This document shows positions 6,156 through 12,040 of a stretch of 24,965 nt of DNA, in pieces (the stretch's first letter is position 1; every line of letters starts with the position of its first letter). The position numbers and the translations under genes were made by a program. Origin of the DNA: a virus; the IMG/VR virus record IMGVR_UViG_3300036771_000095, positions 1 to 24,965 of that record; one strand, given 5' to 3'. The notes beneath the pieces are model-generated. The model was not told the origin of the DNA. It saw only the letters and a program-made list of their open reading frames with translations, and did no database searches.

Positions 6156-6484
6156 TGGAACTCAGCCCAGCTGAAGAGCCGGGCGGGATGACTTGGCAGG
6201 AAGTCAAAGACTTCCTCGACCACATCCGCGTGACGTGCGTGGAAGAGCGTCAGATGTGGAAGGAACGAGCTCGTCGCGCCGAAACACTCGTGGCGGAGTT
6301 GGCGAAGGGGCTTCACGAAGCCTACGAGATGGTGGATTCGTGGGGTGCGTACGCCGGGGACTACTTCCAGGAGAAGTGGGACCTCGAAGGGGACCTTCGG
6401 CAGCTAGCCGAGACGTACGCCAAGTACGAAGCATGGGCGGGACGCGAGAGAGGCGGGGGAGCCTCCCCGCCTCTCATCCCTTAG
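6155..6484 (+). CDS. Coiled-coil hypothetical protein
   Basis: 109 aa from ATG 6155 (TGATG overlap). Residues 13-60 are a long charged helix (MTWQEVKDFLDHIRVTCVEE, then ARRAETLVAELAKGL), followed by an aromatic segment (SWGAYAGDYFQEKWD) and another helix. The last residues (RGGGASPPLIP) are encoded by the terminator hairpin. A small oligomerising protein is likely; function unknown. Confidence 0.6.
   Translation: MELSPAEEPGGMTWQEVKDFLDHIRVTCVEERQMWKERARRAETLVAELAKGLHEAYEMVDSWGAYAGDYFQEKWDLEGDLRQLAETYAKYEAWAGRERGGGASPPLIP
6448..6475 (+). terminator. 11-bp GC hairpin at the 3' end of the early + operon
   Basis: GAGAGGCGGGG (6448-6458) pairs perfectly with 6465-6475 across a 6-nt loop. It lies inside the last codons of the upstream gene, as at 2679. 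A convergent minus gene ends at 6610; 6485-6609 contains no gene. Confidence 0.65.
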
Positions 6485-6570
6485 AGATCCCCTCTGCCAC
6501 GAGCAGGATTCTGTTCGTAGCGTAACACGAGGCGATGTTTCTGGCTACTGGTCGGTCACTCCCACGTGCA

Positions 6571-6594
6571 GAACGGCGCGCAAATCTGCCGTTC
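6571..6594 (-). terminator. Possible terminator of the minus gene at 6610
   Basis: GAACGGC (6571-6577) and GCCGTTC (6588-6594) form a 7-bp stem with a 10-nt loop, directly after the minus-strand stop at 6610. No T-tract. Confidence 0.35.
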
Positions 6595-6609
6595 CAGATC
6601 GCGGAATGG

Positions 6610-6783
6610 TTATGAGGCGAGCTCCCGGCGCATCTCCACGATCTCGTTCTGCATGACGTCCTGGGCGCAGGAGCGGCAGTAGGGGAGCTCTTCGAGGCGG
6701 ACCACGATGAGGCCGGGGACGATGTCCTCGCAGCGGATGCAGGTCACCCGATCGCCTCGCAGGAACGTAACGGTCGTAGCCAC
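6610..6783 (-). CDS. 57 aa zinc-ribbon protein
   Basis: GTG start at 6783. C15-x2-C18 and C36-x2-C39 are separated by a beta-type segment (VPGLIVVRLEELPY) and followed by a helix (DVMQNEIVEMRRELA): a compact zinc ribbon plus helix. TAGCAT on the minus strand (6796-6791) ends 7 nt upstream, so the gene may be leaderless; no ribosome-binding site is visible. Role unknown; one of about ten Cys-knuckle mini-proteins in the window. Confidence 0.6.
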   Translation of the reverse strand: MATTVTFLRGDRVTCIRCEDIVPGLIVVRLEELPYCRSCAQDVMQNEIVEMRRELAS

Positions 6784-6858
6784 GATGGGAATGCTACCCC
6801 ACCGCGACTACGACCAACCAGCAATTTCCTGAACTGATCGGACGCTTCAGGCGAATTG

Positions 6859-6870
6859 GGGCGATCGCCC
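6859..6870. repeat. 12-bp perfect palindrome GGGCGATCGCCC
   Basis: It lies between two minus-strand genes, just after the stop at 6874, inside a wider imperfect dyad (GAATTGGGGCGA / TCGCCCGATTC). It could be a protein-binding site or part of a short terminator. Confidence 0.4.
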
Positions 6871-6873
6871 GAT

Positions 6874-6987
6874 TCAGGATTCTTTGGGGGTGGGAGGACG
6901 AGGGGTCACGAAGTCCGACGTGACTCCTTCGGACGGTTCCGGCTCAGGTTCGGGTTCGGGTTCGGGCTGAGGTTCGTCCTCGTTCAT
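6874..6987 (-). CDS. 37 aa Glu-Pro repeat peptide
   Basis: Start fixed by a near-perfect AGGAGGGACC just before the ATG on the minus strand. Residues 5-18 alternate Glu/Asp and Pro (EPQPEPEPEPEPEP), then a short tail ends in a Pro-rich run (TPRPPTPKES). EP repeats form extended rigid arms, for example in TonB-like linkers, but no other domain is present here. The run is encoded by a short hexanucleotide repeat. Second gene of a minus operon after 6996-7202. Confidence 0.55.
   Translation of the reverse strand: MNEDEPQPEPEPEPEPEPSEGVTSDFVTPRPPTPKES
6949..6966. repeat. Three tandem TTCGGG hexamers
   Basis: Three exact copies with degenerate copies either side. They encode the Glu-Pro run of the 37 aa minus-strand peptide. 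Unit changes would keep the reading frame. Confidence 0.6.
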
Positions 6988-6995
6988 GGTCCCTC

Positions 6996-7202
6996 CTACG
7001 AGTAGTTGATGATGTGGGGCCAACGTTCCGCTTCTTGGGCAGAGACTTGACTGCCCACATCTTGGTCTTTCCCGTAGGGAGGGTGAAACTCAACCAGCAG
7101 CATCCCTGGGGTCGTCTTGGGGCGGGTGGTTGTGAGCGTGAGGGTCTCGGTGCAGTTGACCCGATGAGCCTCTGGAGTGCACACATGCCAGTACGTGTCC
7201 AT
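6996..7202 (-). CDS. Small hypothetical protein, leaderless
   Basis: 68 aa. Beta-rich sequence (HRVNCTETLTLTTTRPKTTP, then MLLVEFHPPYG). Start at 7202 because TACAAT on the minus strand (7215-7210) ends 7 nt upstream; the ATG at 7211 lies inside that hexamer. The stop is followed 8 bp later by the Glu-Pro peptide, whose Shine-Dalgarno overlaps this stop. Function unknown. Confidence 0.6.
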   Translation of the reverse strand: MDTYWHVCTPEAHRVNCTETLTLTTTRPKTTPGMLLVEFHPPYGKDQDVGSQVSAQEAERWPHIINYS

Positions 7203-7209
7203 GGGAATC

Positions 7210-7219
7210 ATTGTAGGCT
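7210..7219. promoter_or_regulatory. Overlapping divergent -10 elements (TACAAT minus, TAGGCT plus)
   Basis: TACAAT reading left (7215-7210) and TAGGCT reading right (7214-7219) share the central TA. Each ends 6-7 nt before a start codon (7202 minus, 7226 plus), so both transcripts would be leaderless. No -35 element is evident on either strand. Confidence 0.45.
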
Positions 7220-7225
7220 AGTACG

Positions 7226-7444
7226 ATGCCGCGTCTAGTCCGTACCTTCCCTGAGTCAAGCCGCATACGCCGCGGAAGCTACGATCCGGACAAGAAAGTG
7301 CTTGATCTGGAGTTCCGCAGGGACGGGGCGAGGATCGAGTATCTCGGCGTTCCCGCTTCGGTGTGGGCTGGGCTGCTCGAAGCGAAGTCGCCAGGCCGAT
7401 ACGTAGGTGATGCTCTGAGCCGATACAGGTACATCGCCAAGTAA
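7226..7444 (+). CDS. KTSC-domain protein
   Basis: 72 aa, entirely a KTSC-type domain: SSRIRRGSYDPDKKVLDLEF strand pair, RIEYLGVPASVWAGLLEAKS, then SPGRYVGDALSRYRY, matching the family pattern 'S.I...gYd...L.v.F...YeY.gVP..v...l...S.G.y....I...Y'. KTSC domains occur as short single-domain phage and bacterial proteins or fused to lysyl-tRNA synthetases; their function is not established. Predicted leaderless start. The endolysin follows 28 bp downstream and probably shares its transcript. Confidence 0.8.
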   Translation: MPRLVRTFPESSRIRRGSYDPDKKVLDLEFRRDGARIEYLGVPASVWAGLLEAKSPGRYVGDALSRYRYIAK

Positions 7445-7472
7445 GAACAGTTGTTTGGTCGATGTCTATGGC

Positions 7473-8417
7473 ATGGCCTACGCATTCGTCCCTGCCAAGT
7501 ACTTCAAGAGGGGCGGCAATCTCCCGCCGACCCGCGTCGTCATACACGACATGGAAGCGCCCGAGAAGGGCGACACGGCCGAGTCGACAGCGGCGTATTT
7601 CCAGCGGATCACCACGCCCGCCAGCGCCCACTACTGCATCGACAACAACAGTATTGTGCAATGCGTGCATGAGGGGGACGTGGCGTACCACGCTCCGCCC
7701 AACACCGGCTCCATCGGTCTCGAACACGCCGGGTACGCCAACCAGTCCATGACCGACTGGCTCGATGACTACGGCAAGCAGATGCTCGACGTCAGCGCCG
7801 CGCTCACCGCCGACATCTGCAAGCGGTACAGCATCCCGATCCAGTACATCGACGCCGCCGGGCTTCTCGCCGGAAAGCACGGCATCACCACCCACGCCCA
7901 GGTCAGCCAAGCCTGGCACCAGAGCGACCACAGCGACCCCGGCCCGAACTTCCCCATGGCCCAGTACCTCGACATGATCCGCGGTCACGCCGCTCCCCCC
8001 ACCGCCACCGGAACCCCCCAGGAGGTCCGCCCCGTGGTCAATGCCCCTGTCGTAACGACCATTTCGCATCCGACCTGGAACGGCGGCTACATCCAGATCG
8101 GCGCCGACGGTGGCACGTTCTCTTGGGTGGCGCCCAACTTCGGGTCGGCTGGAGGGACACCACTCAATTCTCCTGTCGTTGCCGCAGCCGTTTCCCCATC
8201 AGGTCAGGGCTACTGGCTCGTCGCCGCCGACGGCGGGGTCTTCTCCTACGGTGACGCAGGGTTCCACGGATCGATGGGTGGCACTCGGCTCAACAAGCCG
8301 ATCATCGCCATCACTCCGACCGGAACGGGCCAAGGCTACTGGCTCACGGGCTCCGACGGTGGGGTGTTCTCCTTCGGCGACGCCGTCTATCACGGAGCAG
8401 TGCAGTTCAACGGATGA
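7473..8417 (+). CDS. Endolysin: N-acetylmuramoyl-L-alanine amidase with surface-repeat tail
   Basis: 314 aa. Residues 1-170 are an Amidase_2/PGRP-type domain that cleaves the bond between N-acetylmuramic acid and L-Ala in peptidoglycan. Probable zinc ligands are H25 (VVIHDME), H141 (ITTHAQV) and H153 (HSDPGPNFP); E85 is in the active-site region (GLEHAGY). After a Pro/Thr linker, residues 201-314 hold three repeats of about 42 aa ('GYWLVAADGGVFSYGDAGFH' type), the third cut short; they probably bind the cell wall as a propeller-like lectin. No signal peptide, so export needs a holin. ATG 7473 gives the usual MAYAFVPAKYF start; TTG 7455 is possible. No good Shine-Dalgarno. Confidence 0.92.
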   Translation: MAYAFVPAKYFKRGGNLPPTRVVIHDMEAPEKGDTAESTAAYFQRITTPASAHYCIDNNSIVQCVHEGDVAYHAPPNTGSIGLEHAGYANQSMTDWLDDYGKQMLDVSAALTADICKRYSIPIQYIDAAGLLAGKHGITTHAQVSQAWHQSDHSDPGPNFPMAQYLDMIRGHAAPPTATGTPQEVRPVVNAPVVTTISHPTWNGGYIQIGADGGTFSWVAPNFGSAGGTPLNSPVVAAAVSPSGQGYWLVAADGGVFSYGDAGFHGSMGGTRLNKPIIAITPTGTGQGYWLTGSDGGVFSFGDAVYHGAVQFNG

Positions 8418-8803
8418 CCGGATGGCAGATCGCCTGGGCGTTTGTCATCGCCTCGTGGTGGGTGGCGAACCTTGTCGGTCTCATCGTTTCCGTTGCGAGC
8501 CTGCGGGTGGCTCTCACGTTTCGTCATCTCCAACTGGAACGACGCCGGAACGGCCCAAATCCTTTACGGGTCGCGACCGGTCGGACGATCATGTACGCCG
8601 CCCTGTTCATCGACGCTCCCAACGTTTACATCTTGTTCCGACCGAACCGCACCACCGGGCTCAGCGACCGAGTGCTCACAGGCGGCCCCTTCGCTCTGAT
8701 CTTCTTCTCGGCGATGGTCCTGGCCGGGGCGATCGTCGCGGTCGTTGTACTGGCCTTCCTAGACTTACGGGACATGCGGCGGCAAGCAGGTGAGCCGAGA
8801 TGA
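8414..8803 (+). CDS. Three-helix membrane protein, holin candidate
   Basis: 129 aa, ATGA overlap with the endolysin stop. Hydrophobic helices at about 6-34, 57-75 and 91-116, with basic loops (RHLQLERRRNG) and a short charged tail. Position directly after the endolysin and size fit a class I-type holin, though the long N-terminal helix and loop are unusual. Alternatively a membrane antiholin or an unrelated envelope protein. Confidence 0.6.
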   Translation: MTGWQIAWAFVIASWWVANLVGLIVSVASLRVALTFRHLQLERRRNGPNPLRVATGRTIMYAALFIDAPNVYILFRPNRTTGLSDRVLTGGPFALIFFSAMVLAGAIVAVVVLAFLDLRDMRRQAGEPR

Positions 8804-9075
8804 GCGATCCCTACGACCCGGACGATCTCCCTCGCTCGATGCCTCGGCAAGCGCCCTATGCACCGATGCCACGGTCCGCTCACGCCGACGAGTTGCTCAT
8901 TCGGATTGACGAGCGGACCCGGCAGATGGCTGATGAGATGAAGGGGCTGAAAGAAGTGGTCATCACCAGAGCAGAGTTCGCCCCGGTACGCCTCATCGCC
9001 TACGGACTTGTCGGCCTCATTCTCACCCTTGTCATCACGGCCATGGTCGCTACTGTGATCATCAAGACGAAATGA
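8800..9075 (+). CDS. Tail-anchored membrane protein (XhlA-like topology)
   Basis: 91 aa. Pro/Tyr-rich N-terminus, amphipathic helix at about 28-52 (ELLIRIDERTRQMADEMKGL), then one membrane helix at 64-88 (LIAYGLVGLILTLVITAMVA) with KTK at the end. The 'IDERT..m...l.......eF.PVrliaYGlVGlil' pattern is common in phage proteins encoded near lysins; hemolysin XhlA is a topological parallel. Likely holin partner or lysis regulator. Confidence 0.65.
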   Translation: MSDPYDPDDLPRSMPRQAPYAPMPRSAHADELLIRIDERTRQMADEMKGLKEVVITRAEFAPVRLIAYGLVGLILTLVITAMVATVIIKTK

Positions 9076-9081
9076 GGTGAC

Positions 9082-9489
9082 ATGGCCGAGGAAGATCCAG
9101 TGCTGCTTCAGCTGGAAGCCTTGCAGCATGGGACCAACGAACTGCGCGTTGCCGTCGATGGCTACGCCACGGCTGCCCGGAGAAGCCGACTGCACATCCG
9201 GCTGCTGGCCTTGTCGTTGGTGTTCGACATCTCTCTCTCGGTTGGACTGGGCGCCCTCGCCATCAAGGCCGACAACGCTTCCAAGAAGGCGACGTCTGTC
9301 AGAGCGCAGCAACGCTCTAGTTGCACTGCTGGCAACGAGGCGCGTTCGATCGAGTCGCAGCTCTGGAACTACGTGCTGAATTCCCCGCCGCCTGCGAACC
9401 AGACTCCGGCTGAAGCGGCGACCCTCAAGCAAGAAGTTGATCGATTCAGGACGTTCATCGGCGATGTCTTCCAACCCAGGGTTTGCTGA
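9082..9489 (+). CDS. Single-pass membrane protein with exported Cys domain
   Basis: 135 aa; GAGGTG upstream of the ATG. Helical cytosolic region 1-35, basic RRSRLHIR stop, membrane helix at about 39-61, then an exported domain with C81 and C135 and the motif CTAGNEARSIESQLWNYVL. It resembles a phage membrane-protein group with 'GNE.R..e..LW.YVL'. It shares its layout with 10255 and 10700 (helix, membrane span, outer Cys-containing domain). Spanin-like or holin-associated function is inference. Confidence 0.6.
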   Translation: MAEEDPVLLQLEALQHGTNELRVAVDGYATAARRSRLHIRLLALSLVFDISLSVGLGALAIKADNASKKATSVRAQQRSSCTAGNEARSIESQLWNYVLNSPPPANQTPAEAATLKQEVDRFRTFIGDVFQPRVC

Positions 9490-9490
9490 C

Positions 9491-9649
9491 ATGGGTCTAT
9501 TCAAGAGGCGGCAGCCACCTCCGCCGCCGCCACCGGTAATTCGCTACGTCTATCGGGAAGTTTCCATGGTCGACCGCTTGAACGCTTTGGCAGATTCCAT
9601 GGACGAGGCCATCAAGCAGATCCGATCGACCAGAGTGGGTGTTGGATGA
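9491..9649 (+). CDS. FKRRQPP proline-rich small protein, copy 1
   Basis: 52 aa from ATG 9491, directly after the previous stop. MGLFKRRQPP is followed by a seven-Pro run (PPPPPPP), VIRYVYREVS and an amphipathic helix (MVDRLNALADSMDEAIKQI). A related gene on the other side of the PAS gene (10062) starts with the same FKRRQPP motif, also at DNA level. Cytosolic; a membrane-surface or scaffold peptide is possible. Confidence 0.55.
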   Translation: MGLFKRRQPPPPPPPVIRYVYREVSMVDRLNALADSMDEAIKQIRSTRVGVG

Positions 9650-10065
9650 CTGATCTCGTTCTCTCGATGGACACCATGATGCGGGACCTGGCCCGCGTCC
9701 AGTTCATGCTCCGGGGCATTGAGGCCGACGTCTCGATCTTCGCTGACGACAAGGGTCGCATCCTCTACACGTCACCCGGCGCCGAAAAACTGACCGGTTG
9801 GAAGCTCTCCGAAGTCGTCGGTCGCTCCCTCACCCTCCTGATGCCGAACCGCTACCACAAACTTCACCAGCAAGGATTGGAACGGGTGTCGTCCACCGGT
9901 GGCGGCTTCGATAGCTCCAGGGTGCTGTTCCGGACTCTAGAGATGCCGCTGCTGACCAAGGCTGGACGGGAGGTCGGAATCCATCTCTCGGTGGCTGCCT
10001 GGCGTTCCACTGAGGGACGTCTCTACTTCGTTGCTGGAATGGCGCCAGTGGAGACGGAATCGTGA
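9646..10065 (+). CDS. PAS-domain sensor protein
   Basis: 139 aa; starts in the overlap with 9491-9649 and ends in a GTGA overlap. Residues 1-25 form an amphipathic helix (MMRDLARVQFMLRGI). Residues 28-133 match a PAS fold: 'VSIFADDKGRILYTSPGAEK', LTGWKLSEVVGRSLTLLMP, the RYHKLHQQG helix, TLEMPLLTKAGREVGIHLSV and GRLYFVAGMA at the end. PAS domains bind flavin, heme or small ligands, or mediate dimerisation. No kinase, HTH or other output domain is present, so it must act through a partner; neighbours suggest a membrane protein. No signal peptide. Confidence 0.85.
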   Translation: MTDLVLSMDTMMRDLARVQFMLRGIEADVSIFADDKGRILYTSPGAEKLTGWKLSEVVGRSLTLLMPNRYHKLHQQGLERVSSTGGGFDSSRVLFRTLEMPLLTKAGREVGIHLSVAAWRSTEGRLYFVAGMAPVETES

Positions 10066-10262
10066 AGTTCAAACGGCGGCAGCCACCCGAACCGATCAAG
10101 CCAATGGCGAACGATCCGCAACAGCCGCCCTCGGAGGTCACCGAGTTCATGGCCCGAGAAATGTTCTCGGTAGTTGAGCAATTACGTGGCGCATCAGCGA
10201 GCCTGGAAAATGTGCTGACCGAGATGTCCGAGAAACTGACTGAGGAGCCTAAGGATGAGTGA
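10062..10262 (+). CDS. FKRRQPP small protein, copy 2
   Basis: 66 aa from GTG 10062, overlapping the PAS stop by 4 bp. MKFKRRQPPEPIKP repeats the start of the 9491 protein; a Pro/Gln linker and an amphipathic helix (MAREMFSVVEQLRGASASLE) with an acidic tail follow. Together with 9491 it brackets the PAS gene. Function unknown; a partner of the PAS protein is plausible by context only. Confidence 0.55.
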   Translation: MKFKRRQPPEPIKPMANDPQQPPSEVTEFMAREMFSVVEQLRGASASLENVLTEMSEKLTEEPKDE

Positions 10263-10713
10263 GGGAGAGCGTCTCGACGCCGCCGTCGACCAGGCCGTCG
10301 CGTTGCGCCAATCAGTCGATGCTCTGACTACCGCCATCATGGGGGCGGTCCCGAAACAGGACAAGCGTTTCCGTCAATCCGTCATCCTCCTCCTCATCGG
10401 CGGTCCGGCGCTCTTCGTAGCAACCATGGCCTTCGCTACGTACTCCATCCATCAGGCGCACTCCAATGAGCGGGTGCTCCGTAACGGGGTGGCCTGCCTG
10501 CTGGCCGATCTCGATGATCATCGTCATACCAACCAGAATGCCCACAACACCTTGGCGACGGCGCATCACATCGAGATCATCCAGCCCGACCTCATCCCAC
10601 TCAGCAAGTCTCAGGTAGACGCGCTCAAGCAGTCCTGTGACACCTACGTCCGCGCTGCCGTCGGCCAGGGGCTGCGCTCTGTCGGCGGAAAGGCTGCCAA
10701 TGCCCATCCCTGA
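10255..10713 (+). CDS. Single-pass membrane protein, copy of the 9082 architecture
   Basis: 152 aa; GAGGAG 7 nt before the ATG. Helical cytosolic region 1-35, membrane helix at about 41-63 (QSVILLLIGGPALFVATMAF), then an exported region with C81 (VACLLADLDDHRH), a His-rich stretch and a second Cys in LKQSCDTYVRAAVG. Same topology as 9082 and 10700 but low sequence identity, suggesting old divergence or convergent function at the envelope. Confidence 0.6.
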   Translation: MSEGERLDAAVDQAVALRQSVDALTTAIMGAVPKQDKRFRQSVILLLIGGPALFVATMAFATYSIHQAHSNERVLRNGVACLLADLDDHRHTNQNAHNTLATAHHIEIIQPDLIPLSKSQVDALKQSCDTYVRAAVGQGLRSVGGKAANAHP

Positions 10714-11071
10714 GAACCTTCTCATCGAACTCCGGGCCGAACTGGCCGATGTCCGCGGTCTACTCATCGAGGCCCTGGCCGATTTCACGCTCTACCAGGA
10801 AGGTCTGCTCAAGCTCCACGAGCGAGAACAGACGATCGCCAGGTTCTACCGCAAGGCTTTCATCGGCGTCACGATCGTGCTGGCGTTGTTCATTGGATTC
10901 GGCACCTCCCAAATCATCAGCACGAAGCACATCGCCAGACAGGGCAGACAAGTCAGTGACCAAAACAATCAGCTTCTCCGTGAAGTTGATTGCGTGGTGC
11001 GGGCTTCGGCGACTCTTGTTCCGGGCAGCAAGGAGCAGTCCGCCGCTTTTCTCAAGTGCGTCCAGAAGTGA
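10700..11071 (+). CDS. Single-pass membrane protein with exported Cys pair
   Basis: 123 aa; overlaps the previous gene by 14 bp. Long coiled-coil-like N-terminus (LLIELRAELADVRGLLIEAL), basic RFYRKAF flank, membrane helix at about 52-72, then an exported domain with C98 and C120 that could form one disulfide (LREVDCVVRASATLVPGSKE). Third member of the same layout. Spanin-like role possible, but no lipoprotein partner is established. Confidence 0.6.
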   Translation: MPIPENLLIELRAELADVRGLLIEALADFTLYQEGLLKLHEREQTIARFYRKAFIGVTIVLALFIGFGTSQIISTKHIARQGRQVSDQNNQLLREVDCVVRASATLVPGSKEQSAAFLKCVQK

Positions 11072-11080
11072 GGAGCAGCC

Positions 11081-11473
11081 ATGTCGAATCCGGCACTTTC
11101 TCGTGGCCTACGGAAAGCGGGCCGAGCCATCATCCAACTGGTCGCAGGAGGCGGAGCCACCGCGCTCGTTGATCTCCTGGCTCACGGCCTGGCCCCAGCT
11201 TCCGCGGCGCTCATCATGGCGGCATTCACCGCCGTTGCCAGCTTCCTCCACAACTACCTGGAGACGAACGGCACCATCCCAGCCATCCTGCCTACACCAG
11301 GGCTAATCACCACGTCGCCATCCACGGGAGTTGTTGGCAAGGTGGTGGGCACCGTCGATACGGTGACGGGAGGCGCCGGTCAGGTCGTCGGCGATGTCGT
11401 CAACACGGCTGGGAACGTTGTAGGTGCCATAGCGGGAGCCGCCGGGCTCGCCGCTGACTCTGGAGGTGTCTGA
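11081..11473 (+). CDS. Holin-like membrane protein with Gly/Val tail
   Basis: 130 aa; GAGGAG before the ATG. Helices at about 14-35 (GRAIIQLVAGGGATALVDLL) and 38-57 (APASAALIMAAFTAVASFLH), then NYLETNGTIPAILPTPG, a pattern I associate with actinophage membrane proteins near lysins. The tail (residues 82-130) consists of imperfect repeats such as VVGTVDTVTGGAGQVVGDVV, possibly a third membrane-active segment. Best holin candidate along with 8414. Confidence 0.65.
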   Translation: MSNPALSRGLRKAGRAIIQLVAGGGATALVDLLAHGLAPASAALIMAAFTAVASFLHNYLETNGTIPAILPTPGLITTSPSTGVVGKVVGTVDTVTGGAGQVVGDVVNTAGNVVGAIAGAAGLAADSGGV

Positions 11474-11631
11474 TGGCCTTCGGGCTACCAAACGTTGATC
11501 AGCTAGAGAAGATGTTCGATGAGGATTTCGATCGTCTGATCGCCAAACTGGACGAGCTCTTGGTTGAGGTCAAGGGGATGCGCGGCGATCTGCAAGCGCG
11601 TGGCGAGCCGCAGGGGCAGAAGAAGCAATGA
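11473..11631 (+). CDS. 52 aa coiled-coil peptide
   Basis: Single-base overlap with the previous stop. Residues 8-42 form a continuous amphipathic helix (LEKMFDEDFDRLIAKLDELL), then a polar QGQKKQ end. Its stop overlaps the start of the lipobox peptide at 11628. Small soluble oligomeriser; function unknown. Confidence 0.5.
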   Translation: MAFGLPNVDQLEKMFDEDFDRLIAKLDELLVEVKGMRGDLQARGEPQGQKKQ

Positions 11632-11762
11632 TCCTACCGATTCTCTTTCTGTTGTTCACTGCTTGCGGGAACGGCAACGACACGATCTGGACCGGGTTCT
11701 CCGGGGTAATCATCTTTGGGATCGTGGCGCTCGTAGTTCTTCACTACCTCAAGAAAAAGTAG
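11628..11762 (+). CDS. 44 aa peptide with lipobox and second membrane helix
   Basis: Starts in an ATGA overlap. MILPILFLLFTAC matches a lipoprotein signal with Cys at position 13 (lipobox LFTAC, imperfect at -3), followed by GNGNDT and a second hydrophobic helix (SGVIIFGIVALVVLHYL) ending in KKK. A mature product would be lipid-anchored and membrane-spanning. Tiny lipoproteins are known as outer spanins, but an actinobacterial host lacks an ordinary outer membrane, so that role is doubtful. It may simply be a two-helix peptide. Confidence 0.5.
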   Translation: MILPILFLLFTACGNGNDTIWTGFSGVIIFGIVALVVLHYLKKK

Positions 11763-11770
11763 GAGGAGAG

Positions 11771-11965
11771 ATGACCGACATCTTGGGTGGGATCGGCGGG
11801 GAAATCCTCGGCGGCATCCAGCAGGCCACGAGCATCGTGGCGCAGGCGATCGACCGGATCGGCGAGGGGGTCGAGTGGACCGGCGAGGAGGTTGAGAAGC
11901 TCTCTACGGAAGTGGAAGAGCTCGCGGCGAAGGTCGGCGATCTTCGGGCCAAGCTTTCCCACTAG
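11771..11965 (+). CDS. 64 aa amphipathic/coiled-coil protein
   Basis: AGGAGG at 11761-11766, spaced normally before ATG 11771. Gly-rich amphipathic N-terminus (ILGGIGGEILGGIQQATSIV), then a strict heptad coiled coil (EEVEKLSTEVEELAAKVGDL). It could lie on the membrane surface and oligomerise through the C-terminal helix. Family unknown. Confidence 0.55.
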   Translation: MTDILGGIGGEILGGIQQATSIVAQAIDRIGEGVEWTGEEVEKLSTEVEELAAKVGDLRAKLSH

Positions 11966-12040
11966 ACGTTCATGCGCTCACGCTACGCTCACCCCGAAGT
12001 GCTGAAGGGTTGTCCACATTACTTTCGATTGGGGGCTGAA

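Noticed and set aside
7218-8069. 283-codon minus frame over the endolysin
   Set aside because: It mirrors the amidase codons; the + frame has catalytic motifs.
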